A stretch of DNA of 64,000 bases from Microvirga thermotolerans (GTDB taxonomy: Bacteria > Pseudomonadota > Alphaproteobacteria > Rhizobiales > Beijerinckiaceae). The DNA is taken from positions 960,001 through 1,024,000 of the forward strand of contig NZ_CP045423.1 in NCBI RefSeq assembly GCF_009363855.1. The letters are read 5' to 3'. Each line of letters starts with the position of its first letter. Position 1 is the first letter of the stretch. Under the pieces are notes generated by a model. The model worked only from the letters and a program-made list of their open reading frames with translations, made no database searches and had not been told where the DNA came from. Of the stretch, positions 1-7,248 are shown one piece after another. The translations under genes and the position numbers were made by a program.

Positions 1-1709
1 GCGGAGAGCAGGAAGAGTTCGGACAGGATGTCGCCGAACCGGGCCGAGATCAGCTCCCTTCGCTTCAGCGCGCCGCCCATGGTCAGGAACGCGAAGTCCG
101 CGGCGAGGGCGAAGCCTGCCGCATAGCGCCCGAGCTGCCGGTAGAACCGCGTCGCCGCGCCGGCGCGCGGGGCCGGCGCAAGCAGGCCGCCGCTCCAGCT
201 GCGCAGCCAGGCGCGGAGGAACGTCCTCGCGGTGTGCCCCACATGCCTCCACAGGAGCCGGTCGAAAGCCGCAAGGCCGCGCACCTCGTCCGCGTCGCCC
301 AGCGCGAGGATTTCCTGCAGGAGGAACGGATGGCTGCGGATCGCGCCCTGGCCGAAGACGATGAGGCAGCGGGTCAGGATGTTGGCGCCCTCCACCGTGA
401 TGCCGACGGGGATCGCGCGATAGAAGTTGCCGAGATAATTGAGCGGCCCGTCGATGACGGCCTTGCCGCCGTGAATGTCCATCGCGTCGTTCAGCGCCGT
501 GCGCATGCGCTCCGTGGCCTGGAGCTTCATGATGCCGGAGATCACCGCCGGGTGATGTCCCCGGTCGAGCCCGGCGCAGGTGAAGCGGCGCGCCGCATCG
601 AGCAGATAGGCGGTTCCGGCGAGGGCCGCCAGCTTCTCCTGCACGCCTTCGAAGCGGCCGATAGGGAGGTGGAACTGCTCGCGCACCCGCGCATAGGCGC
701 CGCTCGTATGCGCCGCGAAGGCGGCGCCGGCCGCGGAGAGGGACGGGAGCGAGATGCCCCGTCCGGCGGCAAGGGCGCTCATCAGCATGCGCCAGCCCTG
801 TCCGACGCGCTCCGGGCCGCCGATCACCTGGTCGAGGGGAATGAAGACGTCGCGCCCCTCGTTCGGCCCGTTCTGGAACATCTGGAAGCTCGGAATGTGC
901 CGCCGGCCGATCGACACGCCCGGCGCGTCCGTGCGCACCAGCGCCACCGTGATGCCGATCTCCTCCTCCCTGCCGAGGAGGCGCTCGGGATCCCGCAGCT
1001 TGAAGGCGAGGCCGAGCACCGTCGCGACCGGTCCGAGGGTAATGTAGCGCTTGTGCCAGTTGAGGCGGATGCCCAGGACCTCCCGGCCTTCGTGCTCGCC
1101 GCGGCAGACGATTCCCTCGTCGGTCATCGAGGCGGCATCCGAGCCCGCTTCGGGGCTGGTGAGCCCGAAGCAGGGGATCTCCCGGCCGTCGGCGAGGCGG
1201 GGCAGCCAATAGTTGCGCTGCTCCTCGGTGCCGAAGCGCAGCAGCAGTTCGCCGGGCCCGAGGGAATTGGGAACCATGACCGCGACCGCGGCGGCGACGG
1301 ACCGGGTGGAGACCTTCCGCACGACTTCCGAATGAGCGTAGGCGGAGAAGCCGAGGCCGCCGTATTCCCGGGGAATGATCATGCCGAGGAAGCGATGCTG
1401 CTTCAGGAAGCTCCAGGCCTCCTCGGGCAGGTCCCTGTCCGTCCAGGTGATGCGCCAGTCGTCCAGCATGGCGCAGAGAGTTTCGACCGGGCCGGCGAGG
1501 AAGGCCTCCTCCTCGGCGGACAGGCGCGCCGGCGGGACCGCGAGGAGCTTGTCCCAGTCGGGATTGCCGGTGAACAGGTCTCCGTCCCACCAGACATCCC
1601 CCGCCTCGATCGCTTCCCGCTCGGTTGCGGACAGGCCGGGCATGGCCTTTCTGGCCATGCGGAAGGCGGGGCGTGACAGCCATCTCAGGCGAAAGCTCTC
1701 TTCGGTCAT
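1..1709 (-). CDS. fadE: FadE-type acyl-CoA dehydrogenase, 3' end beyond window
   Basis: First step of fatty-acid beta-oxidation: FAD-dependent oxidation of acyl-CoA to trans-2-enoyl-CoA. The reading frame starts at ATG 1709 and runs off the left edge after about 569 codons; the family is usually 750-815 residues, so the C-terminal third is missing from the window. The N-terminus matches E. coli FadE closely, including the segments TEREAIEAG, VWWDG and GPVETLC (E. coli GPVEELC), followed by acyl-CoA dehydrogenase motifs such as IIPREYGG and GLTSPEAGSDA (flavin/substrate region). FadE of this long type is a membrane-associated enzyme in enterobacteria. It stands alone here, head-to-head with the HARP-like gene and 32 kb from the beta-oxidation locus at 34271-40591. 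No FadR-like operator was recognised upstream. The family assignment is secure; chain-length preference cannot be read. Confidence 0.93.
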   Translation of the reverse strand, partial: MTEESFRLRWLSRPAFRMARKAMPGLSATEREAIEAGDVWWDGDLFTGNPDWDKLLAVPPARLSAEEEAFLAGPVETLCAMLDDWRITWTDRDLPEEAWSFLKQHRFLGMIIPREYGGLGFSAYAHSEVVRKVSTRSVAAAVAVMVPNSLGPGELLLRFGTEEQRNYWLPRLADGREIPCFGLTSPEAGSDAASMTDEGIVCRGEHEGREVLGIRLNWHKRYITLGPVATVLGLAFKLRDPERLLGREEEIGITVALVRTDAPGVSIGRRHIPSFQMFQNGPNEGRDVFIPLDQVIGGPERVGQGWRMLMSALAAGRGISLPSLSAAGAAFAAHTSGAYARVREQFHLPIGRFEGVQEKLAALAGTAYLLDAARRFTCAGLDRGHHPAVISGIMKLQATERMRTALNDAMDIHGGKAVIDGPLNYLGNFYRAIPVGITVEGANILTRCLIVFGQGAIRSHPFLLQEILALGDADEVRGLAAFDRLLWRHVGHTARTFLRAWLRSWSGGLLAPAPRAGAATRFYRQLGRYAAGFALAADFAFLTMGGALKRRELISARFGDILSELFLLS

Positions 1710-1903
1710 GATGCGCTCGCTCCGCATGAAACGGCGCCGCCCCGAGGAGCCTGAGCCGAACCGTTTCGGTCCTTCCCATTTGTAGGGGAGGGGCGGCCTT
1801 CGCCCAGGGGCGGCGCCCGGCGCGGCCGCGATCCTTCTCCCCGCCGGATCGAACGGCCGGGCGCCCGGGTTGTTCTCCGAGCGAAACGGGAAAAGGAAAA
1901 CGC

Positions 1904-2797
1904 GTGGCTCTGGAACTCGCATCCGCCTTCCAGGTCAGGCCTGCCGAGGGCGACAGGCCGGGAGCCTTCGCGTCCTTTCCCTACGACCGCGACCTCGTCC
2001 GCCGCTTCCGCGACGCCTTTCCCCGCGCCCGCTGGCGGGAGGAAGAGCATTGCTGGTTCGTGCCCGGCACGACGGCCCTGCGCCGCCTCGACACCTGGAT
2101 GACGCGGGAGCTGGAGACCCTCGACCGCCATGCGGACGAGCGGGGGCGGGACGCCTTCGCCTTCGAGCCCCTGGAGAGCCCCTATCTCGCCGTGGGGGAC
2201 GAACTGGTCGTGCGCACGCCCTATTCGCGCACCGTGGTCGAGGCCATGCGCCGGATCCCCTGGGCCCGCTGGGATCCGCAGGGAAAGGTCTGGCGCGTGC
2301 CGTTCCGCTCCTACGGGGAGCTTCGCGCCCGGTGGCAGGAGATCGAGGAGGCGGCGCGGCGCAACGAGCCGGCGGCGCGCCGGGCGCGGGCGGAAAGCCG
2401 CGAGGAGCGGGAGGCCGCGCTGGCGTTGCAGGCGGAGCGCCGCCGCCATCGTTATCCCGTGCCGGGCGACGATCTGCCGCCCCTGGACCGGCCGGTCGCC
2501 ACGCTCGCCTGGGGTATCGTCGTCTTCGAGGACATCGGGCCGGAGCCCCTCTCGGACCTCCGGCTGCGCGACCGTTATCCTCATCTCAAGGACCCGCTCG
2601 GCCGCTATGTGTTCGCGCGCTGGCGAAGGCCGACCCTGCAGGAGGTCTATCGCGCCCGTCCGGCCCGGGAGCCGGACGATGCGGATCTCAGGGCGGACCG
2701 GGGCTGGTGGCTGCCGGACCGCGGGGAACTGCGCGAAGCCGCCCGAAGGCTGCGGCAGGCGGAGCGGGCCGCCGCCGTGCGCTCATCCCTTCGGTAG
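1904..2797 (+). CDS. Hypothetical protein with two HARP-like motifs
   Basis: Protein of 297 residues with a GTG start at 1904 preceded by a purine-rich AAAAGGAAAA. Two segments look like tandem copies of a HARP-type motif (the DNA-annealing module of SMARCAL1/HepA-related proteins). Residues 22-66 contain FPYDRDLVRRFR, then ARWREEEHCWFVP; residues 100-148 contain TPYSRTVVEAMRRIP, then ARWDPQGKVWRVP. The shared pattern is Y-D/S-R, a short helix, then A-R-W, a turn, and W-x-V-P. The C-terminal half (about 150-297) is rich in Arg and Glu and has no motif I know. No helicase motifs are present, so this is a stand-alone annealing-like module and not a SMARCAL1 enzyme. It is convergent with ssb and lies at the edge of the SOS-controlled island, but no full LexA box was found upstream. 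The HARP relationship is my inference from pattern. Confidence 0.6.
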   Translation: MALELASAFQVRPAEGDRPGAFASFPYDRDLVRRFRDAFPRARWREEEHCWFVPGTTALRRLDTWMTRELETLDRHADERGRDAFAFEPLESPYLAVGDELVVRTPYSRTVVEAMRRIPWARWDPQGKVWRVPFRSYGELRARWQEIEEAARRNEPAARRARAESREEREAALALQAERRRHRYPVPGDDLPPLDRPVATLAWGIVVFEDIGPEPLSDLRLRDRYPHLKDPLGRYVFARWRRPTLQEVYRARPAREPDDADLRADRGWWLPDRGELREAARRLRQAERAAAVRSSLR

Positions 2798-2798
2798 A

Positions 2799-2830
2799 GC
2801 GGCTTGCAGCGTCATGGAACCGCAAGCCGC
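2799..2830. terminator. Stem-loop between convergent genes
   Basis: A perfect 9-bp inverted repeat, GCGGCTTGC at 2799-2807 and GCAAGCCGC at 2822-2830, with a 14-nt loop. It overlaps or follows the stop of the HARP-like gene and precedes the stop of ssb on the opposite strand. No T-tract follows, so it may only be a transcript-end stabiliser. A bidirectional terminator role is inferred from position. Confidence 0.45.
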
Positions 2831-2853
2831 CACGGTTCGATGTTTCGTGTGGT

Positions 2854-3366
2854 TCAGAACGGGATGTCGTCGTCGAGATCGCCGAAGCGCGAGCCGCCGC
2901 CGCTGCCGCCGGAGGCCGCCGCCGGCCGCCGCTCCAGCGGCGAGGAGCGCCCGAACTCGCCGCCCCGGCTCACCTGGCCCGGCTCCTCCTCGCCGTACTC
3001 CGCCGAGCCGCCGCCGCGCCCGTCCAGGATCGTCAGCTCGCCCCTGAACCGCTGCAGCACCACCTCGGTCGTGTAGCGCTCCTGCCCCGACTGGTCCTGC
3101 CACTTGCGCGTCTGAAGCTGCCCTTCCACGTAGACCTTCGAGCCCTTCTTCAGGTACTGCTCCGCCACGCGGCCCAGGTTCTCGTTGAAGATCACCACCG
3201 AGTGCCACTCGGTCTTCTCCTTGCGCTCGCCGGTCGCCTTGTCCTTCCAGCTCTCCGACGTGGCGATCCGCAGGTTCACCACCGGCTCCCCCGAGTTCAG
3301 CCGCCGCACCTCCGGATCCCGCCCCAGGTTCCCGACCAAAATCACCTTGTTCACACTGCCTGCCAT
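2854..3366 (-). CDS. ssb: Single-stranded DNA-binding protein
   Basis: Binds and protects ssDNA and recruits repair partners. The protein has 170 residues: an OB-fold domain at about 1-110 with the typical start [16 protein letters not shown] and motif WHSVVIFNE, a Gly/Arg/Ser-rich linker, and the acidic tip DLDDDIPF that docks partner proteins. Length and tail are normal for a functional SSB. It has its own LexA box 79 bp upstream (3445-3459) and sits in a cluster of repair genes, not beside uvrA, where the housekeeping alphaproteobacterial ssb is often found. It is therefore probably a second, damage-inducible SSB; that paralogue status is inferred, since the rest of the genome is not visible. 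Confidence 0.95.
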   Translation of the reverse strand: MAGSVNKVILVGNLGRDPEVRRLNSGEPVVNLRIATSESWKDKATGERKEKTEWHSVVIFNENLGRVAEQYLKKGSKVYVEGQLQTRKWQDQSGQERYTTEVVLQRFRGELTILDGRGGGSAEYGEEEPGQVSRGGEFGRSSPLERRPAAASGGSGGGSRFGDLDDDIPF

Positions 3367-3444
3367 CGGCGCATCTCCACTTCATCTCTCCCGACGATCG
3401 GTCGGGCCGGTTTCGCTCTCCTGTCCCGATCGGACATCGGTTTC

Positions 3445-3459
3445 GTTCTACATTTGTTC
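3445..3459 (-). promoter_or_regulatory. LexA (SOS) box upstream of ssb
   Basis: GTTCTACATTTGTTC matches exactly the alphaproteobacterial LexA operator GTTC-N7-GTTC. It lies 79 bp before the ssb ATG, a normal position for promoter overlap. It also shares the pattern GTTCT-NNN-TTT-GTTC with three other boxes in this island (4916, 8959, 9165), which makes chance matches unlikely. Confidence 0.85.
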
Positions 3460-3570
3460 CCTAAGAATGGCAAGGCCATCACGAAACGAAATGGGCGGCA
3501 TTCCGGGGGATGATGGGGAGGGAAACAAAACGCGAAAGGAGGCTCCGCCGCGGGGTCGCGACGGAGGGAA

Positions 3571-3846
3571 TCATTCGGCGGCCTGGAGATAGACGACGCT
3601 GGACTGCGCCCCTTCGACCTCGCGCAGGGTCTTGGCCATGTAGGCCAGGCGCTCGATGATCTTCCCGAGATCGGCCCTGGCGCCGTCGCTCAGATCGTAG
3701 GCGTTGCGGCCGCGATAGAGCCTGTTGATCTGGCTCTCCATCTCGACCGCGCTCTCGCGGACCCGGTGGACGAGGTTGTCCGCGATGACGTCGGCATTGC
3801 TGTCGACGACGCAGAAGCCCACATCGCTTGCTCGTTCCTTTGACAT
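3571..3846 (-). CDS. Small hypothetical protein, third gene of SOS operon
   Basis: Protein of 91 residues that I do not recognise. ATG 3846 is preferred over a GTG nine bases upstream because AGAGG lies 8 nt before the ATG, whereas it abuts the GTG with no spacing. The sequence is mostly predicted helix, including VRESAVEMESQINRLY and LGKIIERLAYMAKTLREVEG, which look amphipathic and may pack or dimerise. No signal peptide or membrane segment is seen. It follows the truncated glycosylase homologue by 34 nt and is probably cotranscribed from the SOS box at 4916, then followed by ssb, which has its own box. A damage-related accessory role is inferred from context only. Confidence 0.65.
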   Translation of the reverse strand: MSKERASDVGFCVVDSNADVIADNLVHRVRESAVEMESQINRLYRGRNAYDLSDGARADLGKIIERLAYMAKTLREVEGAQSSVVYLQAAE

Positions 3847-3880
3847 CGGTGACACCTCTTCTTGTCGTTCTTGTTCGGTT

Positions 3881-4282
3881 TCAGGCAGCGGCCCGGTGGT
3901 CCGGCGCGGGCAGCAGGCCGAGCCGGCGGGCCAGGATTCTCTTCGTCACGGGTCCGATCCACGGCAGGGTCGAAAGGAACCCGAGCTTGTCGTTGCTGGC
4001 CGCGTAGTCCCGAAAAAGGCGGTCGCGCTCGCGCCAGACGCGGTCGACCGCATCCGCCTTGGCGGGGTGACGGAAGCCCATCCGGGCGGTCGCCCCCAGG
4101 GCGAGCGCCTGCATGCACCGGTCGTAGGCGCGCCGGCCCACGGAGGGGGTGACGCTGGCCTGGCAGATCGCGAAGATCACGTGGCCGGCGAAATCCTCCG
4201 CCGTCACGGGCGGGGCCGGATCCCCGGTCGTCCGGTTACCGGCAGGCGGCGAGCTTGGCCGTAAGTTCACTTTATGTTCCAT
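3881..4282 (-). CDS. Truncated HhH-GPD DNA glycosylase-like protein
   Basis: Protein of 133 residues starting at ATG 4282, inside the end of the upstream gene (16-bp overlap), which suggests translational coupling. Residues 104-122 (STLPWIGPVTKRILARRLG) look like the helix-hairpin-helix of HhH-GPD base-excision glycosylases. The preceding helices (RHPAKADAVDRVWRERDRL) fit the alpha-helical core of that fold. After the hairpin comes APDHR, which lines up with the catalytic Asp region of the family, but the protein stops three residues later, whereas full enzymes normally continue for a further domain. The next 35 nt lead straight into another gene, so no lost tail is visible. It may be a DNA-binding remnant or a minimal form. 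The family link is an inference from motif order. Confidence 0.55.
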   Translation of the reverse strand: MEHKVNLRPSSPPAGNRTTGDPAPPVTAEDFAGHVIFAICQASVTPSVGRRAYDRCMQALALGATARMGFRHPAKADAVDRVWRERDRLFRDYAASNDKLGFLSTLPWIGPVTKRILARRLGLLPAPDHRAAA

Positions 4283-4845
4283 GCCGCTTGAATCATCCGA
4301 ACGAGGTTCGTCCCCGTCCTGCGGATCCGCTTCGGAGCCTGCGCGAGGTCGAAACGGGGCTGGCGCGCCCGGGTGCGCGTCGCGTGAGGGCGCAACCCCT
4401 CCGCGAGGCGCGCCCGCCCGTTGGCGGCAGGTGGAAAAGCTTCGCAATTGTCTGAATTCTCAATGCGTTCCCGCTCCAGATAGATGGGATTCCGAGGGGG
4501 CCGCTGCAAGGCCTGGAGCGTCGGGAGGGGCGCCGTTGCCGCATCCGCCGGTTGCGGCCAGCGGGCGATGTCCCGCCTCGCGATGGAGAGGCTCCGGGCG
4601 AGGTCGATGTCGGACTCGATCCTGTGAAAAGCCACTGCGCAGGTGAACGCCTCGGTGAACGGCGTCATGGCGCACCAGGTCTTTTCCGCCATGTGCAGGG
4701 GCCAGGCCCACAGGCCGTCCCCCCGCTTGGCGCCCAGGCTCTCGCGCTCGATGAAGTAGCCCGTCGCCTTGTGCTCCAGGCCGCTCTCCGTCACGAGCCA
4801 TTCTTCGTTCTCGAAGATCGATCCTTCGTCCGCCACGGCTGTCAT
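4267..4845 (-). CDS. Hypothetical protein, first gene of SOS operon
   Basis: Protein of 192 residues from ATG 4845; I do not recognise the family. The N-terminal half (about 1-100) looks like a folded domain with many aromatic residues (EEWLVTE, LWAWPLHMAEKTWC, FTEAFTCAVAFHR). The C-terminal half is Arg/Ala/Pro-rich and low in predicted structure, ending AAWNIK. The start lies 71 bp from the LexA box at 4916-4930, and the stop codon overlaps the next gene, so this is the promoter-proximal gene of a three-gene SOS-regulated operon (4845 down to 3571). An upstream in-frame extension to 4959 was not chosen because it would cover the operator. Function unknown. Confidence 0.6.
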   Translation of the reverse strand: MTAVADEGSIFENEEWLVTESGLEHKATGYFIERESLGAKRGDGLWAWPLHMAEKTWCAMTPFTEAFTCAVAFHRIESDIDLARSLSIARRDIARWPQPADAATAPLPTLQALQRPPRNPIYLERERIENSDNCEAFPPAANGRARLAEGLRPHATRTRARQPRFDLAQAPKRIRRTGTNLVRMIQAAWNIK

Positions 4846-4915
4846 TCCGACATCCTCCAGGCGACGGCAGCGGTGCCACAAAGGCGCCATCTCCGACGCG
4901 CATGAGTTGAAACAG

Positions 4916-4930
4916 GAACAAAAAGAGAAC
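4916..4930. promoter_or_regulatory. LexA (SOS) box in divergent promoter region
   Basis: GAACAAAAAGAGAAC is GAAC-N7-GAAC, the LexA operator of alphaproteobacteria read on the other strand. It lies 71 bp upstream of the leftward three-gene operon and 199 bp upstream of the rightward coiled-coil/ATPase/nuclease operon. Control of the leftward operon is likely; control of the rightward one is possible but the distance is long. Confidence 0.82.
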
Positions 4931-5128
4931 ATACCGCAGGGTGAGTCGGTGTCAAGCAAATGCGCTCGTGCGGACTGTAATCTCGGAGTAACCGATATTA
5001 TCTGGGAAGGAGTGGGGTAGGATTAAAGAGCTCGCGGCATCGGCGTCCGAAAATGAGACGAAGCACTCGCGGGCCTTCACTGCTCAGCTTGACTTCGGAA
5101 ACGGCTGCCTGACGAGGGGAGGAGCCAC

Positions 5129-5428
5129 ATGACGACGAGCCCGAAACGGCCGGGGGGCGACAGCCTTGGGCGTCTCGAGGAGATGCGCGCGGCCTACGAG
5201 CGGCTGCGCGCGGAGCGGATCAGGGCCGAGGGAGAGGTCGAGCGGCTGGGGCGCGAACTGGACCAGGCGCGCGCCCGGGCGCGCGAGGCGTTCGGCACCG
5301 ACGACGAGGCGGAGCTGCAGCGGCTGATCGAGGCCGCCATGTCGGAGAATGCGAAGCGGGTGGAGGATTTCGAGGCAATCCTCGGCGAGGTCGAGACGCG
5401 GCTCAGGCAACTGGGGAGCGAGCCGTGA
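5129..5428 (+). CDS. Small coiled-coil protein preceding Rad50-like ATPase
   Basis: Protein of 99 residues, start ATG 5129 with GGGGAGGAG 6-10 nt upstream. Nearly the whole chain is charged heptad-like helix (LEEMRAAYERLRAERIRAEG, EVERLGRELDQARARAREAF), broken near residue 55 by GTDDE. That is the layout of a short helical hairpin. Its stop overlaps the start of the ATPase gene by four bases (5425-5428), so the two are translationally coupled. Because the ATPase lacks a normal internal return coil, this protein may supply or cap coiled-coil material in the complex; that is inference. It has no catalytic motif and no membrane segment. Confidence 0.75.
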   Translation: MTTSPKRPGGDSLGRLEEMRAAYERLRAERIRAEGEVERLGRELDQARARAREAFGTDDEAELQRLIEAAMSENAKRVEDFEAILGEVETRLRQLGSEP

Positions 5429-7248
5429 CGGGCGAAGACGCCGTCGAACGGAAGCTCGGCCTCGCGGCGGCTGCCCTCGCGCGGCTCGAGGGGCGCCGCG
5501 GCGCCCTGGCGGCGCGCAGCGAGGAGCTGACGCGCGCAATCGAGCTCGCCAAGGGGCGCCTTGCGGTGAAGGACGAGGTGGAGGCCTTCATCGAGGCCGT
5601 CCACGGCAGCGCCAGCCGGCGCAATCTCGAAGCGTTCGAGACGCTGCTCTCGGCCCTCGTGCAGGAGGTCCTGCCGGGGGAGAAGCCGGTGGCGCTGGAC
5701 CTTTCGACGGAGCGCGGGCTCGCCGCCCTCGACATCTGCGTCAGGCGTCCCGACGGCTCTCTCGAGGACGTGCTCGAGGACAACGGGGGCGCGCTCACCA
5801 ACGTCGTGGGCATGGCGCTGCGCCTCATCGCCGTGGTGAAGGCCGACGTGGCGCGCTTCCTCGCTCTCGACGAGGCCGATTGCTGGATCGCTCCGGACCG
5901 GGTGGCCGCGTTCTACCGCGTGCTCGAGGACGGCGCCCGGCGGCTCGGCGTCCAGTGCCTCGCGGTCTCGCACCACGACCTCACGCAGTTCTCCGAGCGG
6001 TTCCACATCGCGCGCATCGAGGGCGAGCCGCTCTCCGGCGTGACGGTGCAGTCGGCCGACTGCAGCGGCCTCTGGGACGACGCGGCGCCGGGCCTGCGCT
6101 TCATCCGCCTCGTCAACGTCCAGGCCTGCGCGGATGCGACGCTTCGGCTGAGCCCGGGCGTCAACGCGCTGATCGGGCCCAACAACCGCGGCAAGTCCAC
6201 CTTCATCCGCGCCCTGCGCGCGGTGTTCTACGGCGAGGCGCGCGACAGCCTCGTGCGTGCCGGCGCGAAGACGGCGACGGTCGAGATCGGCGTCGCCGGA
6301 CACAGGACCCTGCGCTTCACGCGCCAGCCGCGTCGCACGCCGGTGAACGTCTGGTCGCTTCATGAGCCCGACGGGGGCGTCGTGGAGACCGAAGGGATGC
6401 GCTACGAGACGGGCGGCCGAACCGTGCCGGACTGGGTGGCCGCGCTCTTCCGGATCCGGAAGGTGGAGGACCTCGACGTCCACATCGCCCATCAGAAGTT
6501 TCCGGTGTTCCTGCTGGGAGAGCCTGCATCCCGCCGCTCGGCGGTTCTCTCCATCGGCCAGGAGGCGAGCTACATCCGCGACATGCTCGCGATCCATCGC
6601 GAGCGCTGCAGCCGCGACAACGCGCTGGTGCGCAACGGCGAGCGCGAACTCGCGGCCTTGCGGGAAGAGATGGAATCCCTCGCCGGCCTCGACGGGATCG
6701 GGCGCTCTCTCGCGGAGGCCCGCGCGAAGGCGGAGCGGATCGATCTCGCCCGTCGCCGCGTGCAGGCGCTCCGGGACGCGCTGGCCCGGCTGGAGGATCT
6801 CGCCTGCCGCCTGAGGCGCGCGCGGGCGCGGGCCGCAGCGACGGATCTCCTGCCGGATCCCGCGCGCGTCGCGACGCTTTCCGCCGATCTGCGGCGGGAG
6901 AAGGAGCGGAGCCGCGTCGCCCGCGACGTCATCGATGCCGCCGGCCGCCTGCGCCGTGCCGAAGCGCGCCTGTCCTGCCTGCGGTCCCTGCCGGAGGCGC
7001 TGCCCGCTCTCGAAGACCCGCGGCCGGCGCAGGACATGCTGAAGCGTCTCGCCGACCTGCGCAGCGGGTCCGAACGGGCGCGCGAGCGCCTGGCGCGCGT
7101 CGACGCGGAGGCGGAGCTTCTGCGGGTCGAGATGGAACGCCTCGTCGAGGAGAACGGCGGCCTCTGCCCGACCTGCGGCGCACCGGTGAGCGCCGAGACT
7201 CTCCTCAACCACCAGGCCCATTCCGCCACGGAGCGCATGACCGCATGA
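5425..7248 (+). CDS. Rad50/SbcC-like ATPase with permuted lobe order and terminal zinc hook
   Basis: Protein of 607 residues whose ABC-type ATPase halves are in reverse order compared with Rad50/SbcC. Residues 1-55 are coiled coil. Then come the elements of the usual C-terminal lobe: a degenerate signature (NGGALTNVVGMALRL, 120-134), Walker B FLALDEAD (145-152) and an H-loop VSHHD (181-185). The elements of the usual N-terminal lobe follow: Walker A GPNNRGKST (251-259) and a Q-loop region HQKFPVFLLGEPASRRS (356-372), the segment that in Rad50 precedes the first coil. A long coiled coil (about 385-575) then leads to a CPTCG zinc-hook motif (581-585) only 22 residues from the C-terminus. The termini thus lie at the hook, as if the protein had been circularly permuted there. 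It overlaps the small coiled-coil gene and the nuclease gene by four bases each. The expected role is DNA-end processing with the nuclease. Serine of the signature is replaced by Asn. Confidence 0.85.
   Translation: MTGEDAVERKLGLAAAALARLEGRRGALAARSEELTRAIELAKGRLAVKDEVEAFIEAVHGSASRRNLEAFETLLSALVQEVLPGEKPVALDLSTERGLAALDICVRRPDGSLEDVLEDNGGALTNVVGMALRLIAVVKADVARFLALDEADCWIAPDRVAAFYRVLEDGARRLGVQCLAVSHHDLTQFSERFHIARIEGEPLSGVTVQSADCSGLWDDAAPGLRFIRLVNVQACADATLRLSPGVNALIGPNNRGKSTFIRALRAVFYGEARDSLVRAGAKTATVEIGVAGHRTLRFTRQPRRTPVNVWSLHEPDGGVVETEGMRYETGGRTVPDWVAALFRIRKVEDLDVHIAHQKFPVFLLGEPASRRSAVLSIGQEASYIRDMLAIHRERCSRDNALVRNGERELAALREEMESLAGLDGIGRSLAEARAKAERIDLARRRVQALRDALARLEDLACRLRRARARAAATDLLPDPARVATLSADLRREKERSRVARDVIDAAGRLRRAEARLSCLRSLPEALPALEDPRPAQDMLKRLADLRSGSERARERLARVDAEAELLRVEMERLVEENGGLCPTCGAPVSAETLLNHQAHSATERMTA

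Noticed and set aside
234-1676. Long plus-strand frame over the FadE gene
   Set aside because: It is antisense to a reading frame that matches FadE along its whole length.
1872-1886. Possible fifth LexA box before the HARP-like gene
   Set aside because: The sequence is GTTC-N7-GAAA; the second half-site is wrong, so it was not called.
3867-3876. GTTC repeat before the small gene at 3846
   Set aside because: The two GTTC are separated by 2 bases, not 7, so it does not fit the LexA operator.
5194-7221. Long open frame antisense to the permuted ATPase gene
   Set aside because: Low-complexity, composition-driven frame on the opposite strand; the ATPase has clear motifs and coupled neighbours.
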